From positions 32,751,023 through 32,815,022 of the forward strand of contig CM043797.1 in the NCBI GenBank assembly GCA_023974075.1: a stretch of 64,000 nt of DNA, given 5' to 3'. Under the pieces are notes generated by a model, which had not been told where the DNA came from, searched no databases, and saw only the letters and a list, made by a program, of their open reading frames with translations. A program made the translations under genes and the position numbers. The stretch is from Chaenocephalus aceratus. Lineage: Eukaryota > Chordata > Actinopteri > Perciformes > Channichthyidae. Below, in pieces: positions 26,243 through 38,694 of this stretch (the stretch's first letter is position 1; each line of letters starts with the position of its first letter).

Positions 26243-28790
26243 CCAAGTCAATCAATCAATGTTTATTTATATAGCCAATATCACAAATGTTACATTTGTC
26301 TCAGTGGTCTTCACAGTGTGTACAGAATATCAGTATGACAATACGACACCCTCTGTCCTTAGACCCTCACATCGTACAGGAAAAACTTCCAAGAAAACCC
26401 AGTTTAAAGGGAAAAATGGGAGAAACCTCAGGGAGAGCAACAGAGGAGGGATCCCTCTCCCAGGACGGACAGACGTGCAATAGATGCCGTGTGTAAATTG
26501 AAAAGATAATACATTTGCAACATAGGTAGTCCATATGTTTGGAATGCATGTGTGTATAATAGGAAGATGAATCCACGAGGATATCCATCCAGGACCGATG
26601 ATCCAGGACCACAGCCACGACTCAAGATCCAGCGCTCGCGATCCAGGACACAGGACCGCAGGATCATCCATGACTCCGGATCCCAGCGTATATAGACACC
26701 AAAAAGAAGGACATTTGGGGAAGCTGGGTTAAATCGGAACATGAGAGTACACGGGTATAGACAGAGAGAAGGAAGAAGTAAGATGTCCCCCGACAAACTA
26801 AGCCTATATCAGCAAAACTAGGGGCTGAATCTAATCAGCCCTAACTATAAGCTTTATCAAAAAGGAAGGTCTTAAGCGCACTCTTAAAAACGGATAGGGT
26901 GTCTGCCGCCCGAACACAAACTGGAAGCTGATTCCACAAATGTGGAGCTTGATAAGAAAAGGCTCTGGCTCCCATTGTACTTTTAGAGATTCTAGGAACA
27001 ACCAACAACCCTGCATTCTTGGAACGCAATGCCCTAGTAGGACAGTAGGGTATAATGAGTTCTTTAAGGTAAGATGGCGCCTGCCCATTAAGGGCTTTGT
27101 AGGCGAGAAGAAGAATTTTAAATTCTATCCTGTGTTCTATAGGGAGCCAGTGTAAGGCAGCCAGAACAGGAGTAATGTGGTCCCTTTTCCTAACTCTGGT
27201 TAGTACACGAGCCGCAGCATTTTGAATCAGCTGAAGCGACTTGATTGACTTCTTGGTACTCCCTGATAATAAAGAGTTACAATAATCCAGCCTAGAAGTA
27301 ACAAATGCATGGACTAGTTTCTCTGCATCGTTTTGAGGCAAGATATGCCTGATTTTGCAATGTTACGTAGATGGAAGTAGGCGGTCCTTGAAATTGATTT
27401 TATGTGGGCGTTAAAGGATAAATCCTGATCAAATATAACACCAAGATTCCTTACAGTCTCACTGGAGGCCAAATTAATGCCATCCATAGTTAGTATATCT
27501 TTAGATAATTTGTTTCGTAGATTCTTCGGGCCAAGTACAATAACTTCAGTTTTGGTCGTGTTTAACATCAAAAAGTTTAAGGTCATCCACGTTTTTAAGT
27601 CCTTAAGGCAGTCTTGAATTTTATTTAGATGATTAATTTCATCAGGCTTGATTGATAAATATAGTTGAGTATCATCCGCATAACAATGAAAGTTTACAGA
27701 ATGATTCCTTATAATATTGCCTAACGGAAGCATATATAATGTGAACAAAATAGGTCCGAGCACTGAGCCCTGTGGCACTCCATGGCTAACTTTGGTTTGC
27801 GTGGAAGATTCATCGTTAACACGTACAAACTGAGAGCGTTCAGATAGATAGGACCTAAACCAGCCTAAAGCAGTTCCCTGTATGCCAACTAAGTGCTCTA
27901 GTCTTTGCAATAGGATATCATGGTCGATAGTATCAAATGCAGCACTGAGATCGAGCAAAACAAGAATAGAGACAAGTCCCTTGTCTGAGGCTATTAGAAT
28001 ATCATTTGTGACTTTAAACCAGAGCTGTCTCTGTGCTATGATGTGTTCTAAAGCCAGACTGAAAATCTTCAAATAAATCATTGTTTTTTAAGTAATCACA
28101 CAACTGTTTTGCGACTGCTTTCTCAAGAATCTTTGAGAGGAACGGAAGATTAGAAATAGGTCTATAGTTGGCTAAAAACCTCTGGATCGAGGTTGTGCTT
28201 TTAAGAAGCGGTTTTATCACTGCTACTTTGAATGATTGTGGAACATAGCCTGATAATAAAGACATATTCATAATATTTAATAAAGAAGTGCTAATTAATG
28301 GAAAAACTTCCTTCAACAGCTTAGTTGGAATTGGGTCTAACATGCACGTTGATGGTTTAGAAGAGAGAATCATTGAATGTAATTGTTCAAGGTTAATGGC
28401 TGAAAAGCATTCTAGTTTACTATCTAGTGTAATATTAGAACTTACGATTCCGGGAGCTGTTGATAACACTATACTGGTCGAAGGCAAGAGGTCATTAATT
28501 TTGTTTCTAAGAGTAACAATTTTATCGTTAAAAAAGCACATAAAATCATTACTACTGAGTGCTATGGGAATAGAAGGCTCAATCGAGCTGTGGCTCTCTG
28601 TCAGCCTGGCTACAGTGCTGAAAAGAAATCTTGCATTATTCTTATCTCATCTATTAATGAAGAGTAGTAGGCTGCTCTCGCTTTACGCAGTGCTTTCTTA
28701 TATTCATTGAGAGTAATATGCCAAATTAAACGAGATTCTTCAAGTTTAGTGGAACGCCATATCCTTTCAAGTTGTCTAGACTTTTGCTGC
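26243..28790 (-). mobile_element. L2-type (fish) LINE, 5'-truncated and decayed
   Basis: Minus-strand reverse-transcriptase fragments are followed leftward by a ~580-bp 3' UTR. This ends in the typical fish tail (TTTATTTATATAGCC as read on the plus strand) and a short ATTG-type repeat at 26245-26262. The 5' boundary near 28790 is approximate. The element sits inside the Harbinger-like element. Confidence 0.85.
26841..28541 (-). pseudogene. L2-type LINE reverse transcriptase, frameshifted
   Basis: Three minus-strand frames form one ORF2-like protein. The first (28541-28014) contains the RT N-terminal motifs NYRPISNLPFLSKILEK and FQSGFRTHHSTETALV. The second (28081-27314) contains LDLSAAFDTIDHDIL, HGVPQGSVLGPILFTLY and the catalytic YADDTQLYLS. 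The third (27341-26841) contains the C-terminal region with HWLPIEHRIEFKILLLAYKA. In L2/CR1-type LINEs this enzyme copies the element's RNA at the target site. Frameshifts between all three frames and loss of the N-terminal endonuclease make this copy inactive. Confidence 0.9.
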
Positions 28791-30200
28791 CCATATTATC
28801 CCGCTTATCACACGGCCACATTCTCAACAAAGTAACGACATGACTCCCAATATTAATTGAAATGCTTTTGTGGATTTAGAAAATTATTGTATTGATTTAA
28901 AAAATAGTTGTATTGATTTAAATTGACATGCATCCGCTAAGAATGCTGTTACTGTTTGAGTAGCAACGGCAGGAAACTGCTTCGATAGCGTTTTTGAGGA
29001 GCTTTTTGATTACAGATTTGAAAACATCGTTGCTTGCTTTAAAAGTAGCACAATTCATTATGTCAAACCTTGGAAAGTATCTAGATATCCCTGCCCTAAT
29101 GCCAAAGTAACTGCACACTGAATATGTGTCGCCGTCTGATGTCTATGTCTGGACCGCTGCGTAAAAAGGAGGGTTTCTGCCCGTTACTTCTCCGCTGTTT
29201 TCTTGTCGCTCTTGTCTTGTCAGTTTCAGCCAAACTGTATACAGTTAAATCGAACGGACTTCGTTGTACAGATGTGAGCGTCCTTAACAACGGTCAATAA
29301 ATCCTTGACAGCGGTCTGTCTGTTCTGGATTAAAAACGTGTCACGTGTTTTGAATTGACCAATCAAAATCGAGTATTCAACAATGCCATGTAATAATGTT
29401 TTTTAACGGACGTTGTCTGATTATATAATCATATGCGCGGGCCGCTAGTGTCTGTTGATCTCCAGACTAAAAGCAGCATGAGAATAACCTGCCGAAAGTG
29501 CCGATGCTCCATGGCGGAGGCTCCGCTAGAAATTGCCGGGATTTGCGTTTGTACCCCCTTAATGTCTGACCAATGGTTGAATAGCATTTCCGAGCACATG
29601 ACTTGTGTTTAAAGTGTATAGTCCGTTTGAGTTTTGCCCGTGTGAACGCAAACCGAACCTTCTGAAAAATGAAACAATGTAACAAACTGTGGTCTGGTGC
29701 GCACCAGAGAGCGGACTATTATGTGTGAACACACCCTTAGTCAAGGAATTCAATGGATGATGGTTGGTCCTGCGTTTGTGTTCCATTTTGGTGTAAAATG
29801 TAGCCTACATTTAAATAAAAAATATAATTATAGTAATGTGCAAGTCTTTTAGAAATGAATTGCACATAATAATTCCCACGGAGCTGTGAGCACTTATACA
29901 TGTATGTGACGCTTTTCCACTCATCTTCCAGTTGTCGGTTTTCCTCTGTTGAAATCGACCAGCTGTGAAGGTGGGAGCGGGGCTTTTATAGGCGAGTAGT
30001 GAAAACACTTCCGCGTAGTCTGCTCGCGTGTATCCTCTCTTTCGTCTCCTCCCGCACCCCTCCTCCCTCACCTCTCCTCGACTCCTCCGTGTGCATTTCA
30101 GCTATTGGGACGTCCTTCAAAATGGAGTGTCTTGATCGATTTCCGGGTCAAGTCCCGGAGGAGGGGAAGAGAGGAGTCGAGGAGGGGTATTGGGATGAGG

Positions 30201-32904
30201 CTTTTGTGTCCAACATGTCCCCTCATCGTCGAAGCAGCCTGTGACAGAATTGCATTACATTCAACTGAGACAGAAGAATATATCATATATATTTCATCTT
30301 TAAAACAGTGTCAAAACTTGTGTTTTTTGGAAACTTTGAATGATAACAATTTTTTTTAAGAGAATATTTCAAACACGATGCACCTGGGGAAAGTCTACCA
30401 TTGGAAACAATAAACAACAAAATCAGAGCCCATCTGGAAAGTATACTGGAATGGAAACCAAACACCGAACCTTCTGGAAGAGATTATGCAGAAAGGGAGG
30501 TGTTTAGAACCCCCCGCCTCAACAGACTACAAAATCATGTCAGTCTATCGGTTTGAAGGACTAGGCACAGATGTCCTCTGTTTATTCACATCCCCCACAT
30601 GGCGACAGTAGCCACTTAAACCATGATGCAACTGCATGGACATCTGTTTTGTTTTATTCTATTACAACACAAACCTTAAACTTTAACAAACAGCAAAGAT
30701 GTACAACGTATACAGATAATATCATTCTGTATATGTATTGATTTTCTGTTGACCACATACACACTTTCTAATTTAAATCCAAGTGAATAGACTAGAAATG
30801 TATACAAAATAGACAAGATTAACCTTATTGATATATTTGTATTTTAGCAGCAGAGATATACAACTGGTTGCAACCCACAGAGTGCTAACACACTCAGTGC
30901 TGAGGTGTAATGACTTCCAGATGTTGAATTGGCTCCTGTCGTCAAATAACCCTTTCTTACTGTAGATGCAGTCGCTCCACCCTCTGAGGTCTGCTTTTGA
31001 ATCATATATGTCTGTCAAAAAAAACAAAAACATGCATGGTTCATCACGTAACGACTATAGTTTAAAGCAAACTTCTTACTATCTTGATAGGTTGTGAAAT
31101 ATTGCATCATTTGGTATTGTGCTTATATGTTGAAATCCTTCCTAACTGTTTGCATGTGGTGGTTTGGAAAAGTACTGGAAGTTTCTATAAACTCACACAA
31201 TCACGTCCACACACAGAATGTACAGTATTTAGTCAGCGTGCGGGAGGTACTTTGAGTGGATTCATGTAAAGACGCAAAACACAAACCTCATCCATTAAAA
31301 AAAGAATGACATATATATTATTTTGCCACACCAATGTGCACTACTGTTGCATGAACTTTTTCTGTATGATAATGTAGAGTCACAAATATAAATCTAGATT
31401 GACGTGACACATTTAATATATTAAACAAATATTTTTTTGCGGTTGTGAGCCTCATTTTTCTTCCCTTTCTTTTACTAATTGGATCTTCCAGGCCTTCGCC
31501 CCTCAGGGAAGGCAATTTAACATTGCTATTTAAATGGGAATTGTGTGTATTGGGAGATTTGACCAGACTTGCTTGACCCAGAAGTACCCTCTTTACAGGG
31601 TGAGGAATCTAAGTGTAAACTGTTCTAGGGGCTTATTCAGAATAACAAACACCTCCTAACGGGAGGAAGAGGGCTTCAATCCAAACCTTTCAAAGGAGAA
31701 GTTGTTGGCTGAGTCCATAGACTGCAATCATTGTATTATTTTAATATCTACTAGAGATATGTGGTGTTAGCCTTTGGGAGCTTTTCTTTCTTAGAGCTTT
31801 CCGGATACTTGCCTCAACAAGTCCCTGAAGAATGGAAGCCACTCATCAGATGGCATGCCAGGACATTTGCAGGGGCTGTAAAAGAGGAGGAGTTTGTGGG
31901 ATTAGGAGATGGAAGGAATTCCTTGAGTTGGAAAATAGACACCATGATCTAAATGGATAGTGTGTATTTCAGAATGATTACTTTACCTGTCCTTCTATGT
32001 GATTCGGCAAATGTGTCGTTGATTTCCGTGGACAAATAACAGATTATACAGGGAAAACTTTAAAACTACCATTGTGGTAAATCTATCTATCAATCTAATT
32101 GTATAGGCTACCTTATTTCATTCTATTCATGTTCTTGCGGGCCTCTTTGATTGTCGATTATTGACACAGATTACACAGTGGAAAAAGTATCTTTAGATTA
32201 TGTAAATGACATCAATCTGATTTGTTTGACACAAGTCTTTACAACTAATTTAATTACATGATGTTCTTCCACAATTCAAGAAAAAGAGATTCTGCTCTGC
32301 ACACAGCAGTTTTTACAACAGTGTTTCTATTTAAAACCCCCGTCCTTCCACCGCTGTGCTCCAGCAGCTGAGCAGGACAGACGTGGCACTGTGGGGGTGG
32401 GGGAAGGGCTGGAGACCCTCTGTGAAGCAGGGTACGACCTTTATATATACAGTCTATGGGTACGACAGAGGAGAGCTTTCAAATGTATTCTCATTCCCAT
32501 CTTAAATGAGACATATGTGTAACAATGTTAACAAAAATGTAATTAATGCTTTTCTTTCTTCTACATTGGCAACCAATGTGCGTGCCCATTCACTGATGTC
32601 TTGCCTGCTGAGATTGCAGAAGGGTTATGTACGGTGGCTGGGAAGGGCAAACAAGAATTACAAAGCGTGAAACAAAGCTTGAGACAGATATACATTATAT
32701 AAAACAAAATCACATTAGCAAAACACTTTAAACAAGGAAAAAATCAATTTAACATTGACAAATGTTTTTTAACAAGATGCGAAACACTTCTACAAATCTA
32801 GAGACAAATTTACATTTTATAAAACAATATTACATTTTATAAAACAACATTTAAGAGGGTAATGCAATCGTAAAACAACTGCAAAAAGTGTTTACATGTG
32901 ACAT
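30201..32904. other. No gene seen
   Basis: AT-rich sequence between two transposon clusters. Near 32440-32460 a TATATATACAGTCTATGG phrase resembles the end of a common fish repeat. No exon or RNA gene was recognised. Confidence 0.45.
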
Positions 32905-35900
32905 GAGAACCAGCACCTTACCGTGGTAGAGAGGTTTGTGTGCCCTGATGAACCTGGGGGCTGTGTTGTCTAGAACCTTGTGTTCCTGGTAGGGTCTCCC
33001 ATGGCAAATTGGTCTCAGGCAAGGGGCCAGACTAAGATTGGTTCAAAAGACCTCATGACAGACGACACAAGAAGTGAGGATACCCGGCCCGGAGGAAGCC
33101 CGGGGTCCTTTTCTGGAGCCAGGCCCAGAAGGAGGACTCGTCGGCGAGCGTCTGGTGGCCGGGCTTGCCACGGAGCCCGGCCGGGCCCAGTCCGAAAAGG
33201 CAACGTGGGCAACACCTCCGCTTCTCCGTCCCGCGGGCCCACCACCTACGGGAAACAGCGATGGGGTCGGGTGCGCTGCCAGAAGGGTGGCAGTGAAAGC
33301 GGAGGGTCTCGACGGACCAGACCCGGGCGACAGAAGCTGGCTTTGGGGACGTGGAACGTCATCTCTCTGGGGGGGAAGGAGCCGGAGCTTGTGCGGGAGG
33401 TGGAGCGTTACCAGTTGGATCTGGTTGGGCTCACCTCTACGCACAGCGTCGGCTCTGGAACCTTACTTCTGGATACGGGTTGGACTCTATTCTTCTCCGG
33501 GGTTGCTCAAGGTGTGAGGCGCCGGGCGGGTGTGGGGATACTCACAAGTCCCCGGTTAGGTGCTTCGTTGTTGGAGTTTACCCCAGTGGACGAGAGGGTC
33601 GCCTCCCTACGGTCTGCGGGTTATGGGGGGGAAAACTCTGACTGTTGTGTGTGCTTATGCACCCAACAGTAGTTCAGAGTATACAGCCTTCTTGGAGACC
33701 CTGGAAAGAGTCCTGTATGGGGCTCCTGAAGGGGACTCTTTAATCTTGCTGGGAGACTTCAACGCACATGTGGGCAATGATGGAGACACTTGGAGGGGCG
33801 TGATTGGGAGGAACGGCCCCCTGATCTGAACCGGAGTGGTGGTTTGGTTACTGGACTTCTGTGCTAGTCATGGATTGGCCATAACAAACACCATGTTCGA
33901 ACATAAGGATGCTCATAAGTGTACGTGGTACCAGAGCACCCTAGGCAGAAGGTCCATGATCGATTTCGTTATCGTATCATCGGACCTGAGGCCGTATGTT
34001 TTGGACACTCGGGTAAAGAGAGGGGCGGAGTTGTCAACTGATCACCATCTGGTGGTGAGTTGGGTCAAGCCTCTGGATAGACCTGGTAAGCCCAAACGTG
34101 TAGTTCGGGTGAACTGGGAACGTCTGGAGGAGGCCCAAGTTCAGGAGGCCTTCAACTCACACCTCCGGCGGAGCTTTTAGGGCATTCCTGTGGAGGTTGG
34201 GGACATTGAACCAGTGTGGTCGGTGTTCAAAGCCTCTATTGCCGAAGCTGCGGCGAGGAGCTGTGGTCTCAAGGTCCTAGGTGCCTCAAGGGGCGGTAAC
34301 CCTCGAACCTCCTGGTGGACACCGGTGGTCAGGGAAGCCGTCCGACTGAAGAAGGAGGCCTTCAGGGATTTGTTATTCCGGGGGACTCCCGAGGCAGTTG
34401 CAAGGTACCGACAGGCCCGAAGGGCAGCAGCCTCATCCTTGGCCGAGGCAAAGCAGCGGGTGTGGGAGAAGTTCGGAGAAGACATGGAGAAGGACTTTCG
34501 GGCGGCACCAAAGTTGTTCTGGAAAACTGTCCGACACCTCAGGAGGGGAAGCAGGGAACCATACGAGCTGTGTACAGTAAGGATGGGACGTTGTTGACCT
34601 CAACTGATGGAGTGTTGGAAGGAACACTTTGAGGAACTCCTGCACCCGACAACTCCGCCCTCTATGTTAGAGGCAGAGCAGGAGTATGACGGGGGATCAA
34701 CACCAATCTCCCGGGGGGAGGTCACTGAGGTCGTCAAACAACTCCACAGTGGCAAAGCCCCGGGGGTGGATGAGATCCAGTACCGAAGGAGTGGAAGACC
34801 GGGGTGGTGGTTCCCCTTTTTAAAAGGGGGATCAGAGGGTGTGTGCCAATTACAGAGGCATCACACTACTCAGCCTCCCCGGGAAAGTTTACTCTAAGGT
34901 ACTCGAAAGGAGGGTCAGGCCGATTGTCGAACCTCAGATTGAGGAGGAACAATGCGGATTCCGTCCTGGTCGTGGAATGACGGATCAGCTTTTTACTCTC
35001 GCAAGGATCCTGGAGCGGGCCTGGGAGTATGCTTATCCGGTTTACATGTGTTTTGTAGACTTGGAGAAGGCGTATGACCGAGTTCCCAGGGAGTTACTGT
35101 GGGAGGTGCTGCGGGAGTATGGGGTGAGGGGGTCTCTAGTCAGGGCCATCCAATCTCTGTACTCCCAAAGCGAGAGCTGTGTCCGGGTCCTCGGCAGTAA
35201 GGCGGACCCATTTCCGGTGAGGGTTAGCCTCCGCCAGGGCTGCGCTTTGTCACCAATCCTGTTTGTAATATACATGGATCGGATTTCGAGGCGTAGTCGT
35301 GGGGGAGGGGGTCTGCAGTTCGGTGGACTAAGGATTGCACCACTGCTTTTTGCAGATGATGTGGTTCTAATGGCTTCATCGGTCTGCGACCTTTAGCACT
35401 CACTGGATCGGTTCGCAACCGAGTGTGAAGCGGCTGGGATGAGGATCAGCACCTCCAAATCTGAGGCCATGGTTCTCAGCAGGAAACCCGATGGACTGTC
35501 CACTCCAAGTAGGGAATGAGTCCTTACCCCAAGTGAGGGAGTTCAAGTATCTCGGAGTCTTGTTCTCGAGTGAGGGAACAATGGAGCGTGAGATGGGCCG
35601 GAGAATCGGAGCAGCGGGAGTGGTACTGCAGTCGCTTTACTGCACCGTTGTGACGAAAAGGGAGCTGAGCCAGAAGGCAAAGCTCTCTGTCTACCGGGCC
35701 ATTTTCGTTCCTACCCTCACCTATGGTCATGAAGGATGGGTCATGACCGAAAGAACGAGATCGCGTATACAAGCGGCCGAGATGGGTTTTCTCCGCAGGG
35801 TGGCTGGTGTCTCCCTTAGAGATAAGGTGAGAAGTTCGGTCATCAGGGAGGGACTCAGAGTTGAGCCGCTCCTCCTTCGCGTCGAAAGGAGCCAGTTGAG

Positions 35901-35978
35901 GTGGTTCGGGCACCTCGTTAGGATGCCACTAACTAACCGACCACGGATAAGCGGGAGAAGATGGATGGATGGATATTA
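32905..35978 (+). mobile_element. RTE-like non-LTR retrotransposon, decayed
   Basis: The element opens with a conserved 5' leader (ACCAGCACCTTACCGTGGTAG), has endonuclease then reverse transcriptase on the plus strand, and ends in an ATGGATGGATGG tail. Length is about 3.07 kb. Internal deletions (around 34795 and near 35940) and frameshifts disable it. Clade assignment (RTE-like) is from motif memory only. Its 3' end lies about 310 bp upstream of the serpinh1 heat-shock element. Confidence 0.85.
33325..35940 (+). pseudogene. APE-type endonuclease plus reverse transcriptase, broken
   Basis: The endonuclease part begins near LALGTWNVISLGGKEPE (33339) and continues through [44 protein letters not shown] and STDHHLVVSWV (about 34070), changing frame at least twice. 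The reverse transcriptase shows NYRGITLLSLPGKVYSKVLE, EEEQCGFRPGRGMTDQLFTL, the palm aspartate in FVDLEKAYDRVPRELLW and the catalytic FADDVVLMAS (about 35350). The C-terminal block (35491-35940) includes EFKYLGVLFSSEG and YGHEGWVMTERTRSRIQ. The segment between APGVDEIQ and the NYRG motif is shortened, and a TAG follows VCDL near 35395. The family nicks target DNA and reverse-transcribes its RNA; this copy cannot. Confidence 0.88.
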
Positions 35979-36289
35979 CCATGAATCATTAGAATTATTA
36001 AAATAAAAAAATCATCTTTTGTATGTGATGAAACCCATGTTAGAGATTGAGTCAGCAAGCAGCATAAGAAGCTAAAGGCTAAGGAGTTTTGTCTGTTCTG
36101 ACCCAGAATCAGATGTTCTCTGTGTTTCTGTCTGAAGCCACAGCAAGAAAGGTTTGAAAGCTAAACCTAGATCAGCGCTGGAGAGTTCATTTCAGGCAAC
36201 CCCTCTCATTCCAGCCTGTGGTTTCAAGTGGGACGTCCCACTCCCAGCTTCCTGAGGAAAGACACACACCCTCTTTTGCCCATTCCCAC

Positions 36290-36319
36290 TTCTAGAAAGT
36301 TCTTTCTCTGGCTATAAAA
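36290..36319 (+). promoter_or_regulatory. serpinh1: Heat-shock element and TATA box of serpinh1
   Basis: A perfect three-unit heat-shock element, TTCTAGAAAGTTC (36290-36302), with inverted NGAAN units every 5 bp, is followed 10 bp later by TATAAAA (36313-36319). Heat-shock factor binds such trimers, and HSP47 genes are known to be heat-inducible through a promoter HSE. Transcription would start about 25-30 bp downstream, near 36343. The proximity to TATA implies a compact, inducible promoter. It remains intact although the gene downstream is broken. Confidence 0.85.
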
Positions 36320-37175
36320 AGCAGGGTAGTTTGTTACAGTCACATTATCCACAGGACACAAGTCAGAAGAGAGAAAAGAACCCTGCTAATCTTTGCCAGG
36401 TAAGGATCGGAAGATAATTGTCTTTAATTCAGGAAGAAATGCAGAGGGTGAATGGAGTAATTTGTTTCATCGTTACAGTGCAGCATTTTTCCAATTCAAC
36501 CCTCAAACATTCAAAACGTTTTTCACTATCTTCATGACCCGCACAGATCATTTTATAGTTTATCTGCATTGCATTGTTGTCATACAATATATCCCAGCAT
36601 GAGGATACTGACGTTTTTTGACTCTTGCATGTCCCTTTCCAGTCCATTTAAATGCATTAATTGCATTGAAATGAGGAGAAGTACTGTATATGCACCCAAT
36701 GTGTTTTGTTTTTTTAAATACTTGAATCCATCACTTTTTAATGTAGAGAAGTCAAAACTGCCCATTTGTGTCACAGCTGACTGGATGAACTTTTTTTTTC
36801 TGGGTCACAAATAGAGGAATACAAAATATGAACGTGTCTGATTGTGATTACTAACATGCATAATAACTTAAACGTGAAAACAAAACTCCATCAGAGCCTG
36901 TATAATATTTCTGCCTGCTTTATGGAGATTGTTACATACACCTCTTGTCTTTCAGAATGAAAATGGCAGACATGAAAACATCTAAAGGTATCCGAATATG
37001 ATGCAAAGTATCACAAAAATGCAAATATAGAGATGAAGACATTATATCTCTGCTCTCAGAATGGTGGATAAGGCTCAGAAACAAGATGCTGATGCAGGGC
37101 GATAATTACAGTCCTATAAATCTGGTCCTTTGTTTGAAAAACGTATGGGAATGAGCTAGATGTTACCTGCAGGCA

Positions 37176-38694
37176 CAACCCAGTCTCACAAAAAAACGTG
37201 TAATAACTACGTTGGTCCACAACGTAGGACGTAGTATTTCTACAAACGCCTCTGAAATTGTAAGATCTCTACGTTTTGTTCACCATTCATTCCAATGGCT
37301 GGCGTCTATGTCACGTGATCTTCACATTCTTCTCCCTGCAGAAAAAAAAACATGGCCGAATTTCGTTTTATTCTCGGTGGAAAATGCCTATTTAAAGTTA
37401 CTTTGGCCATTAAAATGCGTTTTGATGTCATTTGATGCGAGAAATACGAGTTGTTATTTCAGATTATGTGTGCAGTGGATGCACATGATCTTTAGTTTGC
37501 TAGTTATTACGAAGATTACTTCAGGAAATTGTGTCTATACAACGTTTTCATTGTTACCAAGGTGGTTGCTAGGGACGGTGCTATCGATATTATTTCTGTT
37601 ATGTTGTGTAACTGTTTAATGGTGTAATCTTTATTGCTACCCCCTTCCCCGTCAACGTATAGTGTTGGTCCACAGCGCAAATGTATTAGTTTAACAAAAT
37701 CCGCATCTAAAATTGTGGCATAGATATGTTATTTTCCCCTATGCAATTCCAGTCTCACATCTCACATCACATCGTCATAAACAAATACCGGAAACAGACC
37801 GAAAACACTATTCCGAGTGTGCTTGCTTTTCTCTTTGAAAGTCATCACATAACGGCATTGTAATACACAGTTCGGCTGCATTAAATATTACGTATCTGCC
37901 GTAGTTCTTTATTTATAGAGCCCTGATTAGAAGACTTCTAGACAAACATGAGGAACTGCCGCCCACACTGAAAACGTGACGTGGATCATAAATATATCAG
38001 CCATTAAACAACATCTTACATTTCTTTTCACACAATACGTCTCCTTGCAGTATCACCACTAATTCGGCTGACTTTTATATTTGATCCAATTGGTAGATAG
38101 GCTGTATTTACACCATAAAGGTGCACAGCTGATATAAAGGGACACCTAGTGGTTAAAGCATGTTATTGAATTTCATTATTTGTATTATTAGATATTAATA
38201 GGATCCCTATAAAGTATATTCATTACTCGTTATTCTCTACTAATAGTTAATTAAAGACTGTATATAATGACTATTTTGCACATCCCTTTCAAGATTTTAA
38301 GATTTTCTAAGGTTTATTGACATATCACAAACGGTGCAGTTATGCAATGAATGAAAAACTAGCAAACTAAAGATCATGTGCATCCACTGTACACATAATC
38401 TGAAATAACAACTCATATTTCTCGCATCAAATGACATCAAAACGCATTTTAATGGCCAAACTAACTTTAAAATAGGCATTTTACACCGAGAATAAAACGA
38501 AGTTCGGCCATGTTTCTTTTTTCTGCATGGAGAAATTTGAAGATCACGTGACATTCTGTAGACACCAGCCATTGGAATGAATGGTGAACAAAAACGTAGA
38601 GATCTTACAATTTCAGAGGCGTTTTTGTAGAAATACTACGTCCTACGTTGTGGACCAACGTAGTTATTACACGTTTTTTTGTGAGACTGGGTTG
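37176..38694. mobile_element. Long-TIR DNA transposon in serpinh1 intron 1
   Basis: The two ends are inverted repeats of about 335 bp that begin CAACCCAGTCTCAC and include ACGTTGGTCCACAACGTAGG. The flanking direct repeat is GCAGGCA (37169-37175 and 38695-38701), and the identity could extend further because of CAAC on both sides. The 1.5-kb body encodes no recognisable protein. It lies wholly within the 2.78-kb first intron. I cannot assign the superfamily; a 7-9 bp duplication with long arms would suit a Mutator-like element. Confidence 0.75.

Larger units (their letters stand above)
25719..29736. mobile_element. PIF/Harbinger-like element, ~4.0 kb, hosting an L2 LINE
   Basis: The left end is GGGTGCGTTCACACC and the right end, read inward, is GGGTGTGTTCACACA. 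The flanking triplets are TGA on the left and TTA on the right. The other foldback arm shows the empty site with a single TTA, so the original duplication was TTA with one later change. A 3-bp TTA/TAA duplication fits PIF/Harbinger. About 2.5 kb of it is an inserted L2-type LINE. The remaining ~1.5 kb has frames at 28918-29290 (minus), but I recognise no transposase domain in them. Confidence 0.7.
24395..30200. mobile_element. Foldback element with ~670-bp arms, split by later insertions
   Basis: The left arm (24395-25070) is the reverse complement of a right arm made of 25169-25349, 25696-25718 and 29740-30200. Both outer ends read AGCCTCATCCCAATACCCC going inward. Two later insertions interrupt the right arm: a 342-bp TTAA MITE and a ~4.0-kb Harbinger-like element. 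Removing them leaves about 1.45 kb, nearly all palindrome with a ~100-bp loop. The loop is itself an inverted copy of the ~100 bp just outside the left arm (24294-24394). No transposase is visible and I cannot assign a superfamily. Confidence 0.8.

Noticed and set aside
33015..33245. Minus-strand frames within 33.0-35.9 kb
   Set aside because: Antisense shadows of the GC-rich LINE coding region on the plus strand.
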